A stretch of DNA of 64,000 nucleotides from Hyphochytrium catenoides (taxonomy: Eukaryota > Sar > Hyphochytriomycetes > Hyphochytriales > Hyphochytriaceae), in the NCBI GenBank assembly GCA_900088475.1, contig FLMG01001670.1, forward strand, positions 89,849 through 153,848, written 5' to 3'. The translations under genes were made by a program, and so were the position numbers. This document shows positions 44,485-54,577 of this stretch, piece after piece. The notes beneath the pieces are model-generated. The model had not been told where the DNA came from. It saw nothing but the letters and a program-made list of their open reading frames with translations, and ran no database searches. Position 1 is the first letter of the stretch. Every line of letters starts with the position of its first letter.

Positions 44485-44800
44485 AAGCAACCTAAGGCAG
44501 ACCGAGCGCGGGGAGTTTGCCATGTACCTACCTACCTTCTGTACCCCTAGGATGTTTGCGGTTCCTCAACTCCATGGAGCTTCATTCTAAGCAACCTTAT
44601 TACAGGATATTCCTCTTCCTTTAGCCGAAGGGCTGAGATTGCACTGCTGCTGCACCGTTTGTCGATTATCTGCTGAAGCTTTGAGGACGGAGAAGAAGTG
44701 GAGAGATCCATCCAACAACTGCTGATAGTGCATGCACTTATTTGAAGATCCTCATTGCTCATTGGGAAAAGTCAGAATATATGGGTTCTAAATAAAGACG

Positions 44801-44992
44801 TTATCTATGACGGATAGTATCCCCTTTATTCTTCGGGATTCTTGATAGTCCGCACTCGTTCTTCCCTCGTCCCCTCTTCGGATTTTCAAAATTTACCAGC
44901 GCTGTCATGAGTCCCTCAACAAGTCCGTCCTCATCAGTCTTCAGCGCCAACATGATGCCCAGCGGTCTGCTCTTGGCTGAACCTCCCGCCAT
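44801..44992 (-). CDS. hypothetical small protein, possibly first exon of a spliced gene
   Basis: A 63-codon ORF starting MAGGSAKSRPLGIMLALKTD, divergent from the acidic-protein gene with only about 185 bp between starts. A consensus donor (CTG|GTAAAT) follows LVEGLMTAL, and an acceptor (CTATCAG) near 44725 would continue in frame to a TAG near 44604. A spliced protein of about 75 aa is therefore possible. No family recognised; real-gene status is uncertain. Confidence 0.3.
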   Translation of the reverse strand: MAGGSAKSRPLGIMLALKTDEDGLVEGLMTALVNFENPKRGRGKNECGLSRIPKNKGDTIRHR

Positions 44993-45176
44993 ATGCTGCC
45001 ATTCTTGAGCTTGCCAGATGGCTGAACAGGGTAGTACTCTATCTCATTCAATCAATCTCTGTCCTCTCATTCGCTTTCGGATCAAGATATAAGGAGGAAA
45101 GCGAGCGAACGTCGCACCTCTTGAGCACAAAAGCTCTGAAGGTCGATCAGCGATCATTGTTGGAGATAAGGATAAT

Positions 45177-46083
45177 ATGGGCGCGATCAAGGCATCACGA
45201 AAGCAGGGAGTGGATAAGGAGTTCTCCTACATCGCAAGATTTGTTAAAGATGGAGAGATCCGCTTTGGAAAGGATGAAAAGTCAGCCACCATCTACCGAG
45301 CTATACACGCAGGCCAGGAAATCTGCTCCGGTGGTTTGGAACTCGAAAGCTTGCAGGAAATGTTAGAGCTACTCAACGCTCAGCTCAAGCGCTTCTACGT
45401 TGAGCTTGGAGAAGCCTTGGAGGAAGAGACAGAAGATGAAGAGGATGATGAAGAAGAGGATGATGAAGATGGGGACGAAGGCTCTGATCAAGACGATGAG
45501 GACGGCGATAGTGACGAGGAGGTTGAGGAGGAAGTCGAAACCAGAGAGGAAATTGAGATTATTGATGACGAGGAAGAGGAAGAGGATGACGATGAGGACG
45601 ATAAGGGAGAAGATACTGATGACGAGGAGGATCAAGAAGAAGCCGAGGACACTGCCCAAATCGTGATAGATGATGATGACGAAGAGGACGAAGAGGATGA
45701 AGAAGAAGACGAGCAGGAGGACGAGGACGAAGACGAAGACGAGCAGGAAGAGAACGGGCTCGATGAAGAGGATTTAGAAGTAAACGATGAGGAAGAAGCA
45801 CTAGAAGAGGTAACGTCACTCACTGATTTGTTCCAATGGAGAGACATAAACTAACATCTTGGATCCAGAGCGGCGGACCAGGCGATGTAACCACCTCGAG
45901 CTCAGCGGAAAAAGAAGAAGGCGAGGTAAGAGTCCGCCCCTCCCATGAGCACGCGCAGAACATCAATTCTTAAGGCTTCCATGCTCCTGTTGTCCCTTGC
46001 CCATCCTGTCAATGTAGTCAAAACCACCTGAGCAAGGCGAAGAAGGACCACCCACAAAAAGAGCGAGGGTCGAGGAAGAATGA
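45177..46083 (+). CDS. highly acidic, probably nuclear protein, 251 aa, three exons
   Basis: Exons 45177-45809, 45869-45925, 46018-46083 (211 + 19 + 21 codons, then TGA). Residues 1-80 look folded (MGAIKASRKQGVDKEFSYIA, DGEIRFGKDEKSATIYRAIH), with a Leu-rich helix LESLQEMLELLNAQLKRFY. Residues 81-211 are almost wholly Asp/Glu. The last exon ends in PPTKRARVEEE, a good classical nuclear localisation signal. Long acidic tails plus an NLS are typical of histone chaperones and nucleolar proteins, but the N-terminal part matches no family I know. Reading straight through exon 1 gives a 225-aa alternative lacking the NLS. The spliced form is preferred because of the NLS and clean borders. Confidence 0.75.
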
Positions 46084-46491
46084 CTATAGAGGCGTCCATC
46101 CATGCATATCGCACAATGTTTTCCTCTCTCCAATTCTATGGCCTTTCTTGGGCACTTGCCTTCTTTCATCCCTTCTATTGGTTTATAAGATAACGAGTAA
46201 TATTTATGTGCTTCTGATACGAGGATCCTAGACTGAGGGGAAGTAAACTTCTGAGTGGCGCTGGGGTGTCAGGTAAAGCGAGGGCCAGAAGGTGAGAGTA
46301 CTGGGCCCTACACTAGTGGAGTTGGATGCCAGGAACACAAAGCAAGAGCGGAGGTCAACTGAGACCAGAGGAGCTCTTCCTCGTGACCCCGCCTACAGCC
46401 TAAAGCTGGGAGGGAATGATGCAATAGATATAAGCTTAGCTATCAGACACAACATTGGTAGTTCTTTCTTTTTAATAAAGCCCCCGCAGCC
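46084..46491. other. convergent intergenic region
   Basis: About 0.4 kb between two converging 3' ends. Nothing beyond presumptive 3' UTR sequence is seen. Confidence 0.45.
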
Positions 46492-48285
46492 CTAGAGGGC
46501 AGAAGGGCTGCTGCCTATCAGAGCCTTGTAAAGCTGTTCGCCTGAGAGGTTAGGCGGGCCTGCTTTCTGCTCTGCTACTTCCTTCACGAGTCGGACCATA
46601 GCGTCGTTTAACGGGGTAGCGACGTTAAACTCCTTTCCCAGCCGGGAGATCTCTCCATTGATCAACTCCACCTCTGTCTCCCGTTTGTGCACGAGATCCT
46701 CTTGCATTGATGACTAGAAAGGCGAGTGGACAGGTGTGAAAGGAAAGATAAGGAGACGGACAGTGTCAGCCCAGCATAGCGGGGGGAAGGGGGTGGGGGT
46801 TGGTTCAAGTCCACAACCTCTTCTGGACCTTCAACACTATACACAGGGTCGATACACCTCGAAGCGAAGGACGGCAAGAAGCCATACCATGGAGTAGAGA
46901 AGATGCTGACCACAGTGGAGAGCTAGGGCAACAGCAATAAGCGAGAGCCAGACATACCGTTGCTTTCTCATTTACCCTTAGCATCGATGCTGCCACCCTT
47001 ACGAACATAAAATCTGGGAGTCGGAAGACGTAGGGCAAGAATGAGGGGGGAAGTGCAACGAAGGATAGAGGTCGGATGCCTGCAGCCTTATAGGTCGCAA
47101 GTGCCTCCGATATAAGTCCAGCTAACACTTTGCGGTAAGAGTACTGGGAAAGCTCTGCCTTCAGGCTGTGGCCACTCATAGCATTCACTGAATTGTTCAG
47201 ATTGAAGAGCAGCTTTCCGTAGAGAACGCCCTGCAGCTGAGGGTCAGGTAGGCCTGGAGATGGCTGTAAAAGGCTCCAGGGAAAAGAACGGCTTATGACA
47301 GCGACAAACAGCCGTAAGTATATTCAGGTAGGGTGGATAGAGGAGAGCCAACTCCCGAGGATAGGCGAGAAGACACAGATGGGAAGAACCTTAGGGAAGA
47401 ATTCAGCAGAGAGATGAATATTTTGCAGCTAGTGTAGCTGACCCTCATGTCTGGCGATGTCTCCGTGTGGACATCCGCGTCTCTTAGCGCCGAGACTAGG
47501 TCTCTGGCCTTGGGACTCTCCTCTATATAGATGGCTCCAATCGTGCCTGCCACCCTTACGACTTAGTTTCATCTTCAGCAAAACCCCTCACATTCAACAC
47601 TACCAGCAGGAAACCCCGGTATAACCCTTTCTCGTGGATGTAGAACCTCTCTGTCAAGAAGACTTCTCTCCTTGTAAATCTCTCGGTCAAAGATAATAAG
47701 AACTGTTCAAGCCTTACCTTGTCTGAAGACCGGCTTGCTGATATCAGAAGCTACATTAAAAGGCACCATTCCAGCAAGAACGGGCAGAGAGTTTGGAGGA
47801 AGTACATTGCGGATAGTGTCAGCGTTATGGATGCCATTCTGCAACGAGACCACCACAGGCTGTCGATCTTCTCCTCGTTGGTCGTTATCCTTATCAGCCG
47901 CCCTTTCACTACCATCACCAATATGCGATGAGATAAGCAGGTTCCGTCCGTCAGGCGACAGAACGCGACGAACAATATCCTCGGTCACCACACCCTTCGA
48001 GGCAATTAGGAGGTAGCGTGGACGCCAGCCGCTGACCTCCTCAGGGTCCGTTGTGTAGGTAATACGCGTGGGAGAAAGTTGGACGGTCCTCCCGTCCTCT
48101 CTCACAGCTGTCAAGCCGTGCTCAGCGATCTGCCTCTGCAGTCTGGGACGCCCATAAAAGAGGACTGAGGGCCGGGGAATATGAGTCCCAGAACAGAGCA
48201 GGCAGAGTAGACAAAAGTAATAAGCACGCCAGCAAGCCTGAAGACAAATCGAGCAGCAGAGAGAAGCGAAGGAAAGGGGAGACGT

Positions 48286-48316
<31 letters not shown>

Positions 48317-48600
48317 AATATAACCGCACACGAGTGATATCTTTAACTCTTCAGGGCTGAACCAGCAATAGTTAGAGCCTACAGCTCTCCCCATCGAGCA
48401 GACAAGAGGAGTGAGGGAGCATAAAGTCAGGCAAGAGTTTGTACTTGAGAAGAATAGAGACAAAGTCATCTTTCATCGTAGTCCACGTACTCACCTGGGC
48501 ATCCCAGGTCTAAAAGTAGGGTTCCAAGGAAGCAACCGATGTTCCCTGCACCGAGAATTGCGATGCGGGGTCGGTGGAGCGCCTGCAACGCACTCGACAT
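46492..48600 (-). CDS. panE: 2-dehydropantoate 2-reductase (ketopantoate reductase, PanE/ApbA family)
   Basis: Exons 48600-48495, 48164-47718, 47561-47443, 47230-46958, 46713-46492; total 1167 nt, 388 aa plus stop. NADPH-dependent reduction of ketopantoate to pantoate in vitamin B5/CoA synthesis. The N-terminus has the Rossmann loop RIAILGAGNIGCFLG, then VLFYGRP, VVVSLQNGIHN (the conserved QNG), GTIGAIYIEESPKA, and catalytic-lysine block YGKLLFNLNNSVNA. The C-terminal block is SSMQEDLVHKRETEVELING. Length is above the bacterial norm (about 300) because of spacers in the nucleotide-binding half. An upstream ATG at 48660 would add 20 residues (no clear targeting signal). Family membership is firm; the exact substrate is the usual caveat, since ApbA-like proteins vary. 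Confidence 0.9.
48286..48318. repeat. GA microsatellite
   Basis: Nearly pure (GA)n on the plus strand inside the first intron of the ketopantoate reductase gene. Confidence 0.9.
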
Positions 48601-49726
48601 CTTTACCTCTAACCGCGTACTCAGGTCCTTGAACAAGAGACAGTCCCGGTGGTCTATCAAGGGGCAGCAGCGTCGGTGTCTAGCTGGTTCTTAGTGCCTC
48701 CTCCCTATATCCTTCGTCTCCGTGTCTCGCTATGATCTAGCTGACCTTGCCACCTACTGCTAGCACTCTTCTTCCTACTTATCGCCCTCCCTCGTCTCGC
48801 CTTGAAGCCTCTTCCCTCTTATCTCTCCCAGCTCTTTAAGGCTTGTCCCTATCATACTTCTCAACTCTATCTGCTTGCTCTCCTCCTCTCCCTCACATCT
48901 CGGCTATCTGCTGATCAGAACTTGACGTGTCAAGATGGCGTTACGGCCGGAGATCTGTAGGTGTCATACTTTGAACGAGGAATCGGGCAAATTCTTATTC
49001 ATCTCTTAGGAAGGGCGTTACCCGCTAAGATTCTTGATGATGTTTCTGCTTGGATGTTATGGACATTGAAGCAGCAGCCAATGCGGTCTTCATGGTGAGA
49101 AGGTCTTAAAGCTTACAGTGCTAGGACGAAGAGCTTCAGGGCAGCTAATAGCTCCACACAGGTAGCACGCTATCTAGATAGAAGGGAGGTCAAGCTAGAA
49201 GGAAGACGGATGAGAAGAAGGTGAACTGGAGACCTCAGGTGTGATGAGTCGATAGTAAAGAGAAAAGAGTGCCGGGGAAAGATGAGCCCTCTGTCAGAAG
49301 GAAGAGATCAACTAGCGGCTTAGAGTGTTGAGAAGCGCAAGAGTCAGCATGGCTCAACCGAGNNNNNNNNNNNNNNNNNNNNNNNNNNNNNNNNNNNNNN
49401 NNNNNNNNNNNNNNNNNNGCTCGTGCATACACGCATGCCCCCTTCGGAGGTAACAGCACCAAGAAGGTCTTTGGATCTGTGTCGAAGAGAGAGGGAGATA
49501 CCCCTTTATTGGAGGCCTTACATAGAGTCTTTACCATTAGATGTTGGACCCAACAGCCTACTTCGAGAGCTCTCATATATAATGGCTTCTCTTCTGTACT
49601 TACAGAAAGCGTCACTGATATCCCATGAGTCACAGTCTCTTTGAAGTTGCTCCCTTTGGCAGCAGGATCTCTTCGACTGTTGATGTCTCTTCTGGCAATC
49701 TCCCTCTGTTCCCCTCGTGCCATCCT
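48601..49726. other. intergenic region with an assembly gap
   Basis: About 1.1 kb upstream of the ketopantoate reductase gene and downstream of the TMEM184-like gene. No gene seen. It contains the 56-base N run at 49363-49418. A minus-strand ORF that reads through the Ns is not credible. Confidence 0.5.
49363..49418. other. assembly gap (56 N)
   Basis: Run of undetermined bases in intergenic sequence. Confidence 0.99.
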
Positions 49727-51443
49727 TTAGGTCTCTTCATATTCAGCTCCGTTTGTCGTGTCCCATTTGGCAGCCAAGAGCTGCTTTCTAGTAAGAATTG
49801 GGTTCTGAGAGTTTTTGACGTCCTGCGCCACGTCAGCGACGTTGATGGCGTCAATGAGTTTGGACAAAAGAGGCGCCTTAGCAGCATTCTCTTCCGCGAC
49901 GATACCACCAGAGGTAAAATCCTCCACCCGGAAGACGTAGAGATGTGCGATAGCAAAGCAGAGCATCTCAATACAAATGATGAAGTCTTGAAGACCATCA
50001 GCAAGTTCAGTCTGATCCCAGCATTTCTCGGGCGTGCCTGATGGGCAGGCGGGCAAGCAAATTAGCAGATATCGCACACCAGGTATGAAAGAGACAAACG
50101 ATGAAGATGAACAGACGTCAGAAGCGAAGTGCGATGGCTAAGAAGCAAAAGAGGAAGCCCAAGAGCGATGAAGGCAGACAAAAGGACGAGAAGAAGTCAA
50201 TGAGGAGAAATACTGGGTATAACCTCCAAAAGGAGAAGGGGTTGGCGGCTCTGATGGGTGTGCTAACCTTCACAGAAGTGGAATGTTTCTCCTGAGATGA
50301 CATCGAAGTAAATCAATGCCGATATCAGCACCGACTGCCAATAAGTGAAGAACACAATCGCCTTGATACTGAGGATCTTATTCACTGGCTTGATGGGTGC
50401 CAGCTCCTCCCTGGTACCCACGTAGAAGAGGATGAGGCAATACATGGCCCATATCTGGCTGCAGTTCGTGATGAAGGCTACATAAGGGTATCCTCGATCA
50501 TAGCGAAACTCTCCATCACCATAGACTCCGGCTGTTGTCAGTTAGAATAATAGAGGGGATCAGTTCAGTCCTACATTGGCCGATACTCTTACACATTTTT
50601 GGAGGGGTAGTAACAGGCCACATCAAGAGACTTGTATGAAAGGAACAAAGGGATGGAGAGAGAGAGAGAGAGGCCGTGTGATTTGGATAAGCAGGAAAGC
50701 CAAAGTCCTAAAAGAGGTGATACACAGCAGGACGGGAGCCAGGGGTGGAAACAAAGACAATACTAGAGGCGGACGAGGAGATAATGCGCTTACCTAGTGC
50801 GCAGATAAGGGTGGTCAGCGCCATAAAAAGCTTGATAGGCACGTATTGTAACACTCCTACCGCGCAGTATTTCAGAAACTCGCTCCCCATGGTCCAGTTC
50901 CGTAAACAGCAAAACGGTGAGATGTGAGACACCTGAGCCTTCGACCGGAGGGTGTCTGCCAAATGCTCTGTGCCTCCTAGGTACTCCACCAGGAAGGTAA
51001 AGAAGGAGTAGATGACAAACGCCTCATAGCAGTCCCGCAGTATTGAGAAAATCTGGGCCAGATGACAGTTGGGGAGGATAGGAGAGTTGAGGAAAGAGGA
51101 AACGTGAGGGGCTAATTCATACAGAGAATGTCAAGTCGTGCTTGCATCACTCCCAACTTGCCCTTCTTTCGTACCGACCCTACAGCTCCATTAACCCTCT
51201 TTCGCTACCTTAAGTCGTGTATGTGGCACCTCTTCGTACCTGTGCTTGCTTTTGAAATACTAACCCGAGCCATGATTCGCAGGCATAGATAGGAACCATC
51301 ATCAGGATACGGACGATGCTTCTCCTGATGAGCTTGTGAGGGTTCTCTCTGAGATGCATGTATATGTGCGCAGCCGAGAGGGTGGACGCAGCCACAGTGA
51401 AGAGTCCTGCCACGAGGTAGACGACAGAAAGTACCTCCACCAT
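49727..51443 (-). CDS. TMEM184/OST-alpha (DUF300) family membrane protein, 345 aa
   Basis: Exons 51443-51240, 51052-50794, 50531-50268, 50037-49727; total 1038 nt, 345 aa plus TAA. About seven membrane segments. Family blocks in order are LSAAHIYMHLRENP, SIVRILMMVPIYACESWLGL, ILRDCYEAFVIYSFFTFLVE, EYLGGTE, FLKYCAVGVLQYVPIKLFMA, LILFYVGTREELAPIKPV, KAIVFFTYWQSVLISAL and GLQDFIICIEMLCFAIAHLY. The short loop VSHISPFCCLRNWTMG matches the family without an intron. Relatives include the organic solute transporter alpha subunit and plant LAZ1, which works in vacuolar membrane trafficking and cell death. Which role applies here cannot be told from sequence. It ends with a short hydrophilic tail. Confidence 0.9.
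50656..50673. repeat. GA microsatellite
   Basis: Short (GA)n run in an intron of the TMEM184-like gene. Confidence 0.7.
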
Positions 51444-52105
51444 ATTCCTTTGAGTGGGACTACTAGAACTGGCCTCTGCTGTGAAGACTGCGAATCAGGT
51501 CTGTAGGAAAAAGTCGATGCCTCTCACATCGCGGATCGCTACTACCGATTGCCCGAACAAGGTATTGGCGAACGCCCTGCCTTCTGTTGGCGGCCCTTTC
51601 TCCCAAAGTAGGAATACCTGCTAGAGGGTGTCAGAGCTATATAGTCTCTAATAAGCTCGAGGAAGGCCTCGATGAGGCGACGGCAGCAACAAAGCTTCAG
51701 AATGACGATCTCTAAAATTCAGTGAGGAGCTTTCTCCAGATAATAACAGTCAGCACTGCTGCGAGACAGAGCTACATACAATCAAGGGTCAAGAGATGAA
51801 GAGAGAGGAGACATAGAAGACAGAGGATCGATTATAAGAGCGAGTGGAACATTCCGCAATTTCGATAATCAACCACTTTGCGTATTCGGTTACTGGACTT
51901 AAGTAACTTTCACCTAAAACTCTTCTCGGATCGCCGTCAGACGCGGGAATTCCTGAAAAGTGTTTACTAGTGCTTACTATTATTCTCTTCCCACATCAGA
52001 ATTGTTCGACGGCCAACCATAGGCAGCATTGCACACTGTTAATTTTGCGCGGAAAGCACCAAGCGCTGTTGCCAGCAGCAGCAGGCAGCTGAGATATTAT
52101 TTATT
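51444..52105. promoter_or_regulatory. divergent intergenic region upstream of the Crypton-like recombinase
   Basis: About 0.65 kb between the TMEM184-like start and the recombinase ATG. It contains a GCAGCAGCAG run near 52075 and an AATTTCGATAAT element near 51860 that echoes the TTTCG palindrome beyond the recombinase. Element boundaries could not be placed. Confidence 0.35.
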
Positions 52106-54577
52106 ATGAACAGCGTAGAAGAGCGCCTCTCAGATGATGCAGAGACTGATGAGATCACTGATGATGTTGGTGCCAACAACACCCTTGCTGGTGCCTCTCA
52201 TGGCGTCTATCTAAGGTCTGCTGTGAAGCTGTTGACCTGGCTGTACGGTCATAAGAGAAGGCACCTCCTTACAAGAGAGTTTCTCGAAGCATTGCAGAGA
52301 TATTCTTCTTCTAGCAGGAGAACGAAGAGGAAGGATAGACAAACCCGCGGCGATGGTAGTGATGACGACAATGCTGTGACTGCGGCTTCTTCTTCTCTCG
52401 TCGTTCGTCCTAGTGCCACCGCCAATAGTGCTTCCAGTAGTATCAGTAGTAGTGCTACTGCTGCCGCTACTGCTGGTAGTAGCGGGCAGCTAGATGAAGC
52501 TGATGCTCCGTCATTACCCTGCTCGCCAGCTCCATCCTCTTCTTTCAACCTGCAAGAGTCAGTCGTTCGGCAGGTACTGCTTAAGGAGCCAACAATTGCT
52601 CCACTCCGTTTTGACGATTTCACTGCAAGAGACTTTCTGACGTGGATCAACACGCTTAGAAAGAGGAATGGGGAAAGGCCAGGCTTCTCCACCTTCAACA
52701 GTCATAGGGCAGCGCTGTTCAACCTCTATAGGGGTTACGGGAAGACTGTGCCGAGGACTTTCGAGGCAGAACTCAAGAGTCATTACAAAGGTCTGAAACG
52801 CAAGACAAGCACCTCAATCATACGCGAAGGTATTGAAATACCTATTGCTGGTAAGGACCCTCTTCCCTTTGGGCTGTACAAGTTTCTTGTATTGGAGATG
52901 CTGAAGATGAAGACCCGTGATTACATTTTTGCTCGGACATTTCTGATAATAAGCTGGAACCTGATGTGTCGTGCGGGAAATGCTGTCTCAATCCGCCTTG
53001 ACCACATTGATTTTTCGTGTGACGCGATGAGAATCTACCCTTCGCATATGAAAGATGATCAATTCGGAAAGAGGCCAAGAAGGGACCCGCGCCACGTCTA
53101 CGCCAATCCTCTTTCTCCAGCTGTGTGTCCTATCCTTGCTATCGGTATCTACTGGCTGTGCTTTCCCTTTCAGACAACAGAGGAACGTCTCTTTCAAGGG
53201 AACAGCCAGTCTGACAGGTTTCGTAAGATCCTTGCAAAGTGCTTGAGACTGCCACACGTAATGGAGGAACTGGAAACCAGAGGTATCCAGCCGGATGATT
53301 TAGGTTCTCATTCAGTAAGGAAGGGCGCTGCTATCTACGCCTCCTCAGGATCGCCTTCAGCGCCATCGTCTACGGCTATTCAGTTCCGAGCAGGCTGGGT
53401 ATCAGGAGGTGTACAAGATACATCTTTGCGGTATGAACCGGCGGGTGACATGTATGTAGGCAGGACAGTCTCAGGGCTTCCCTTAGACAAGCCTGAATTT
53501 GCAATGCTGCCTCCTCACTTTAAAGGGTGTGACAGAGACAAGATTAAGCAGGCCCTGGACATATGCTATCCTGGCCTACCGCCCAATCTTAGGCGGACAG
53601 GAGAATTCGCTTTGGCTTCAGTGTTATATCATGCCACTTTCCTCCGTGAGACGGTTCCAGCTAGTCATCCTCTCCTCCAGACCGTACCGTTTAGGTCCGA
53701 TATACCCGTCATTGAGGAGCTACGAAGGAACGTAGTGTGTGGCATGTCGCAATTAGGCGATGACAGTCTGCGAGCCACAGGGGTACCAGCTCATGTTAGC
53801 GTTATGGCAGAGCTTAGAGAGGTTTGCCTACAAGTAAAGGAGGGAATTCGGCTACAGGCTCATCAGCAGGCAGAAGTAAAACGGAATGTAGTGGACGATA
53901 TCGTTAGAGCACTGGAGGGTCGAGCGCTCGGTGGTACTAGTAGTACCGTCACAGCTGCTGGCCTTAGAGACACCATCATGGAATGCTTTACGGAGGCTGG
54001 TGCGAGCACGTTGCGCAACATTGGTGGGTATGGCAGCGCGGCCCAAGCGACAAACTCTCATCAGGGAGAAAAAGCCACTTCTTCTACTCCAACGGCAGAT
54101 GATAACAGAACTATGGTCGGGACTGAGGGAGGAGGAGGAGGACTATTCCGCGAAGCAGTGTATATGTGGGGTGGCACCCTCCATCACTTTCCAGAGGATT
54201 TTCATTTACCAAATGGCACTGTCGCTAACGCGTGGCAGCTATGGTGCTGCGGTGACGCTGCAAAGCGCTTCCCTCCTCTGAAGCGATTGCGCCCGCATGA
54301 TCTCAAGGACAAGAATGAGAGGAAACGCCTTAGCGAGTACAAGTACCTGATGCTCTGCATCGAGAAGAAGGCAGAGGAACTGGGCCTTCGCCAGCCGTCA
54401 TCCTGGACTATCGAAGAGGCAATACGGGTCTTCACTCTGTGTGAAGCTGCGGTAGAGGTCAGGGACATGTCAGAGAAGCAGAGAAAGCGCCGAAAGACAC
54501 AACTCAGCTGGGTGACCGTAGCGACTCTGAAACGGAAAGAAGAGAGGGAAAATAGATCAGTGCCCGAAAACACCTAA
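52106..54577 (+). CDS. Crypton-like tyrosine recombinase, 823 aa, intact
   Basis: Single uninterrupted exon in an intron-rich neighbourhood. N-terminal 150 residues are low complexity (Ser/Ala-rich). A SAM-like core-binding part follows (DFTARDFLTWINTLRKR, FNSHRAALFNLYRGYGK). The catalytic domain shows the tyrosine recombinase set: Arg289 in WNLMCRAGNAVSIRL, Lys316 in HMKDD, H402-x-x-R405 in LGSHSVRKGAA, Trp431 in RAGWVSGG, and a nucleophile candidate Tyr443 or Tyr450 in LRYEPAGDMYVGR. The C-terminal part (WGGTLHHFPEDFHLP, GTVANAWQLWCCGD, FPPLKRLRPHDL) is a pattern I associate with Crypton-type elements and probably binds DNA. Cryptons cut and rejoin through a covalent Tyr-DNA intermediate and carry no long terminal repeats. 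No stop or frameshift is seen, so it may be active or domesticated. Confidence 0.85.
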   Translation: MNSVEERLSDDAETDEITDDVGANNTLAGASHGVYLRSAVKLLTWLYGHKRRHLLTREFLEALQRYSSSSRRTKRKDRQTRGDGSDDDNAVTAASSSLVVRPSATANSASSSISSSATAAATAGSSGQLDEADAPSLPCSPAPSSSFNLQESVVRQVLLKEPTIAPLRFDDFTARDFLTWINTLRKRNGERPGFSTFNSHRAALFNLYRGYGKTVPRTFEAELKSHYKGLKRKTSTSIIREGIEIPIAGKDPLPFGLYKFLVLEMLKMKTRDYIFARTFLIISWNLMCRAGNAVSIRLDHIDFSCDAMRIYPSHMKDDQFGKRPRRDPRHVYANPLSPAVCPILAIGIYWLCFPFQTTEERLFQGNSQSDRFRKILAKCLRLPHVMEELETRGIQPDDLGSHSVRKGAAIYASSGSPSAPSSTAIQFRAGWVSGGVQDTSLRYEPAGDMYVGRTVSGLPLDKPEFAMLPPHFKGCDRDKIKQALDICYPGLPPNLRRTGEFALASVLYHATFLRETVPASHPLLQTVPFRSDIPVIEELRRNVVCGMSQLGDDSLRATGVPAHVSVMAELREVCLQVKEGIRLQAHQQAEVKRNVVDDIVRALEGRALGGTSSTVTAAGLRDTIMECFTEAGASTLRNIGGYGSAAQATNSHQGEKATSSTPTADDNRTMVGTEGGGGGLFREAVYMWGGTLHHFPEDFHLPNGTVANAWQLWCCGDAAKRFPPLKRLRPHDLKDKNERKRLSEYKYLMLCIEKKAEELGLRQPSSWTIEEAIRVFTLCEAAVEVRDMSEKQRKRRKTQLSWVTVATLKRKEERENRSVPENT

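Noticed and set aside
45369-45847. Antisense Ser-rich and hydrophobic ORFs opposite the acidic protein
   Set aside because: They are the complement of the GAT/GAG acidic run, with no independent support.
46714-46957. Extra coding exon of ketopantoate reductase reading CIDPVYSVEGPEEVVD
   Set aside because: Joining 46958 directly to 46713 gives the family sequence (..RVNEKAT-SSMQEDL..) with correct phase; the open frame in between lies in the intron.
49235-49723. 162-aa minus-strand ORF
   Set aside because: It is translated through 56 N and has no recognisable motif.
50794-50933. Intron after SKAQ in the TMEM184-like gene (GTGTCT donor)
   Set aside because: There is no acceptor AG before the next family block, and the read-through loop itself matches relatives.
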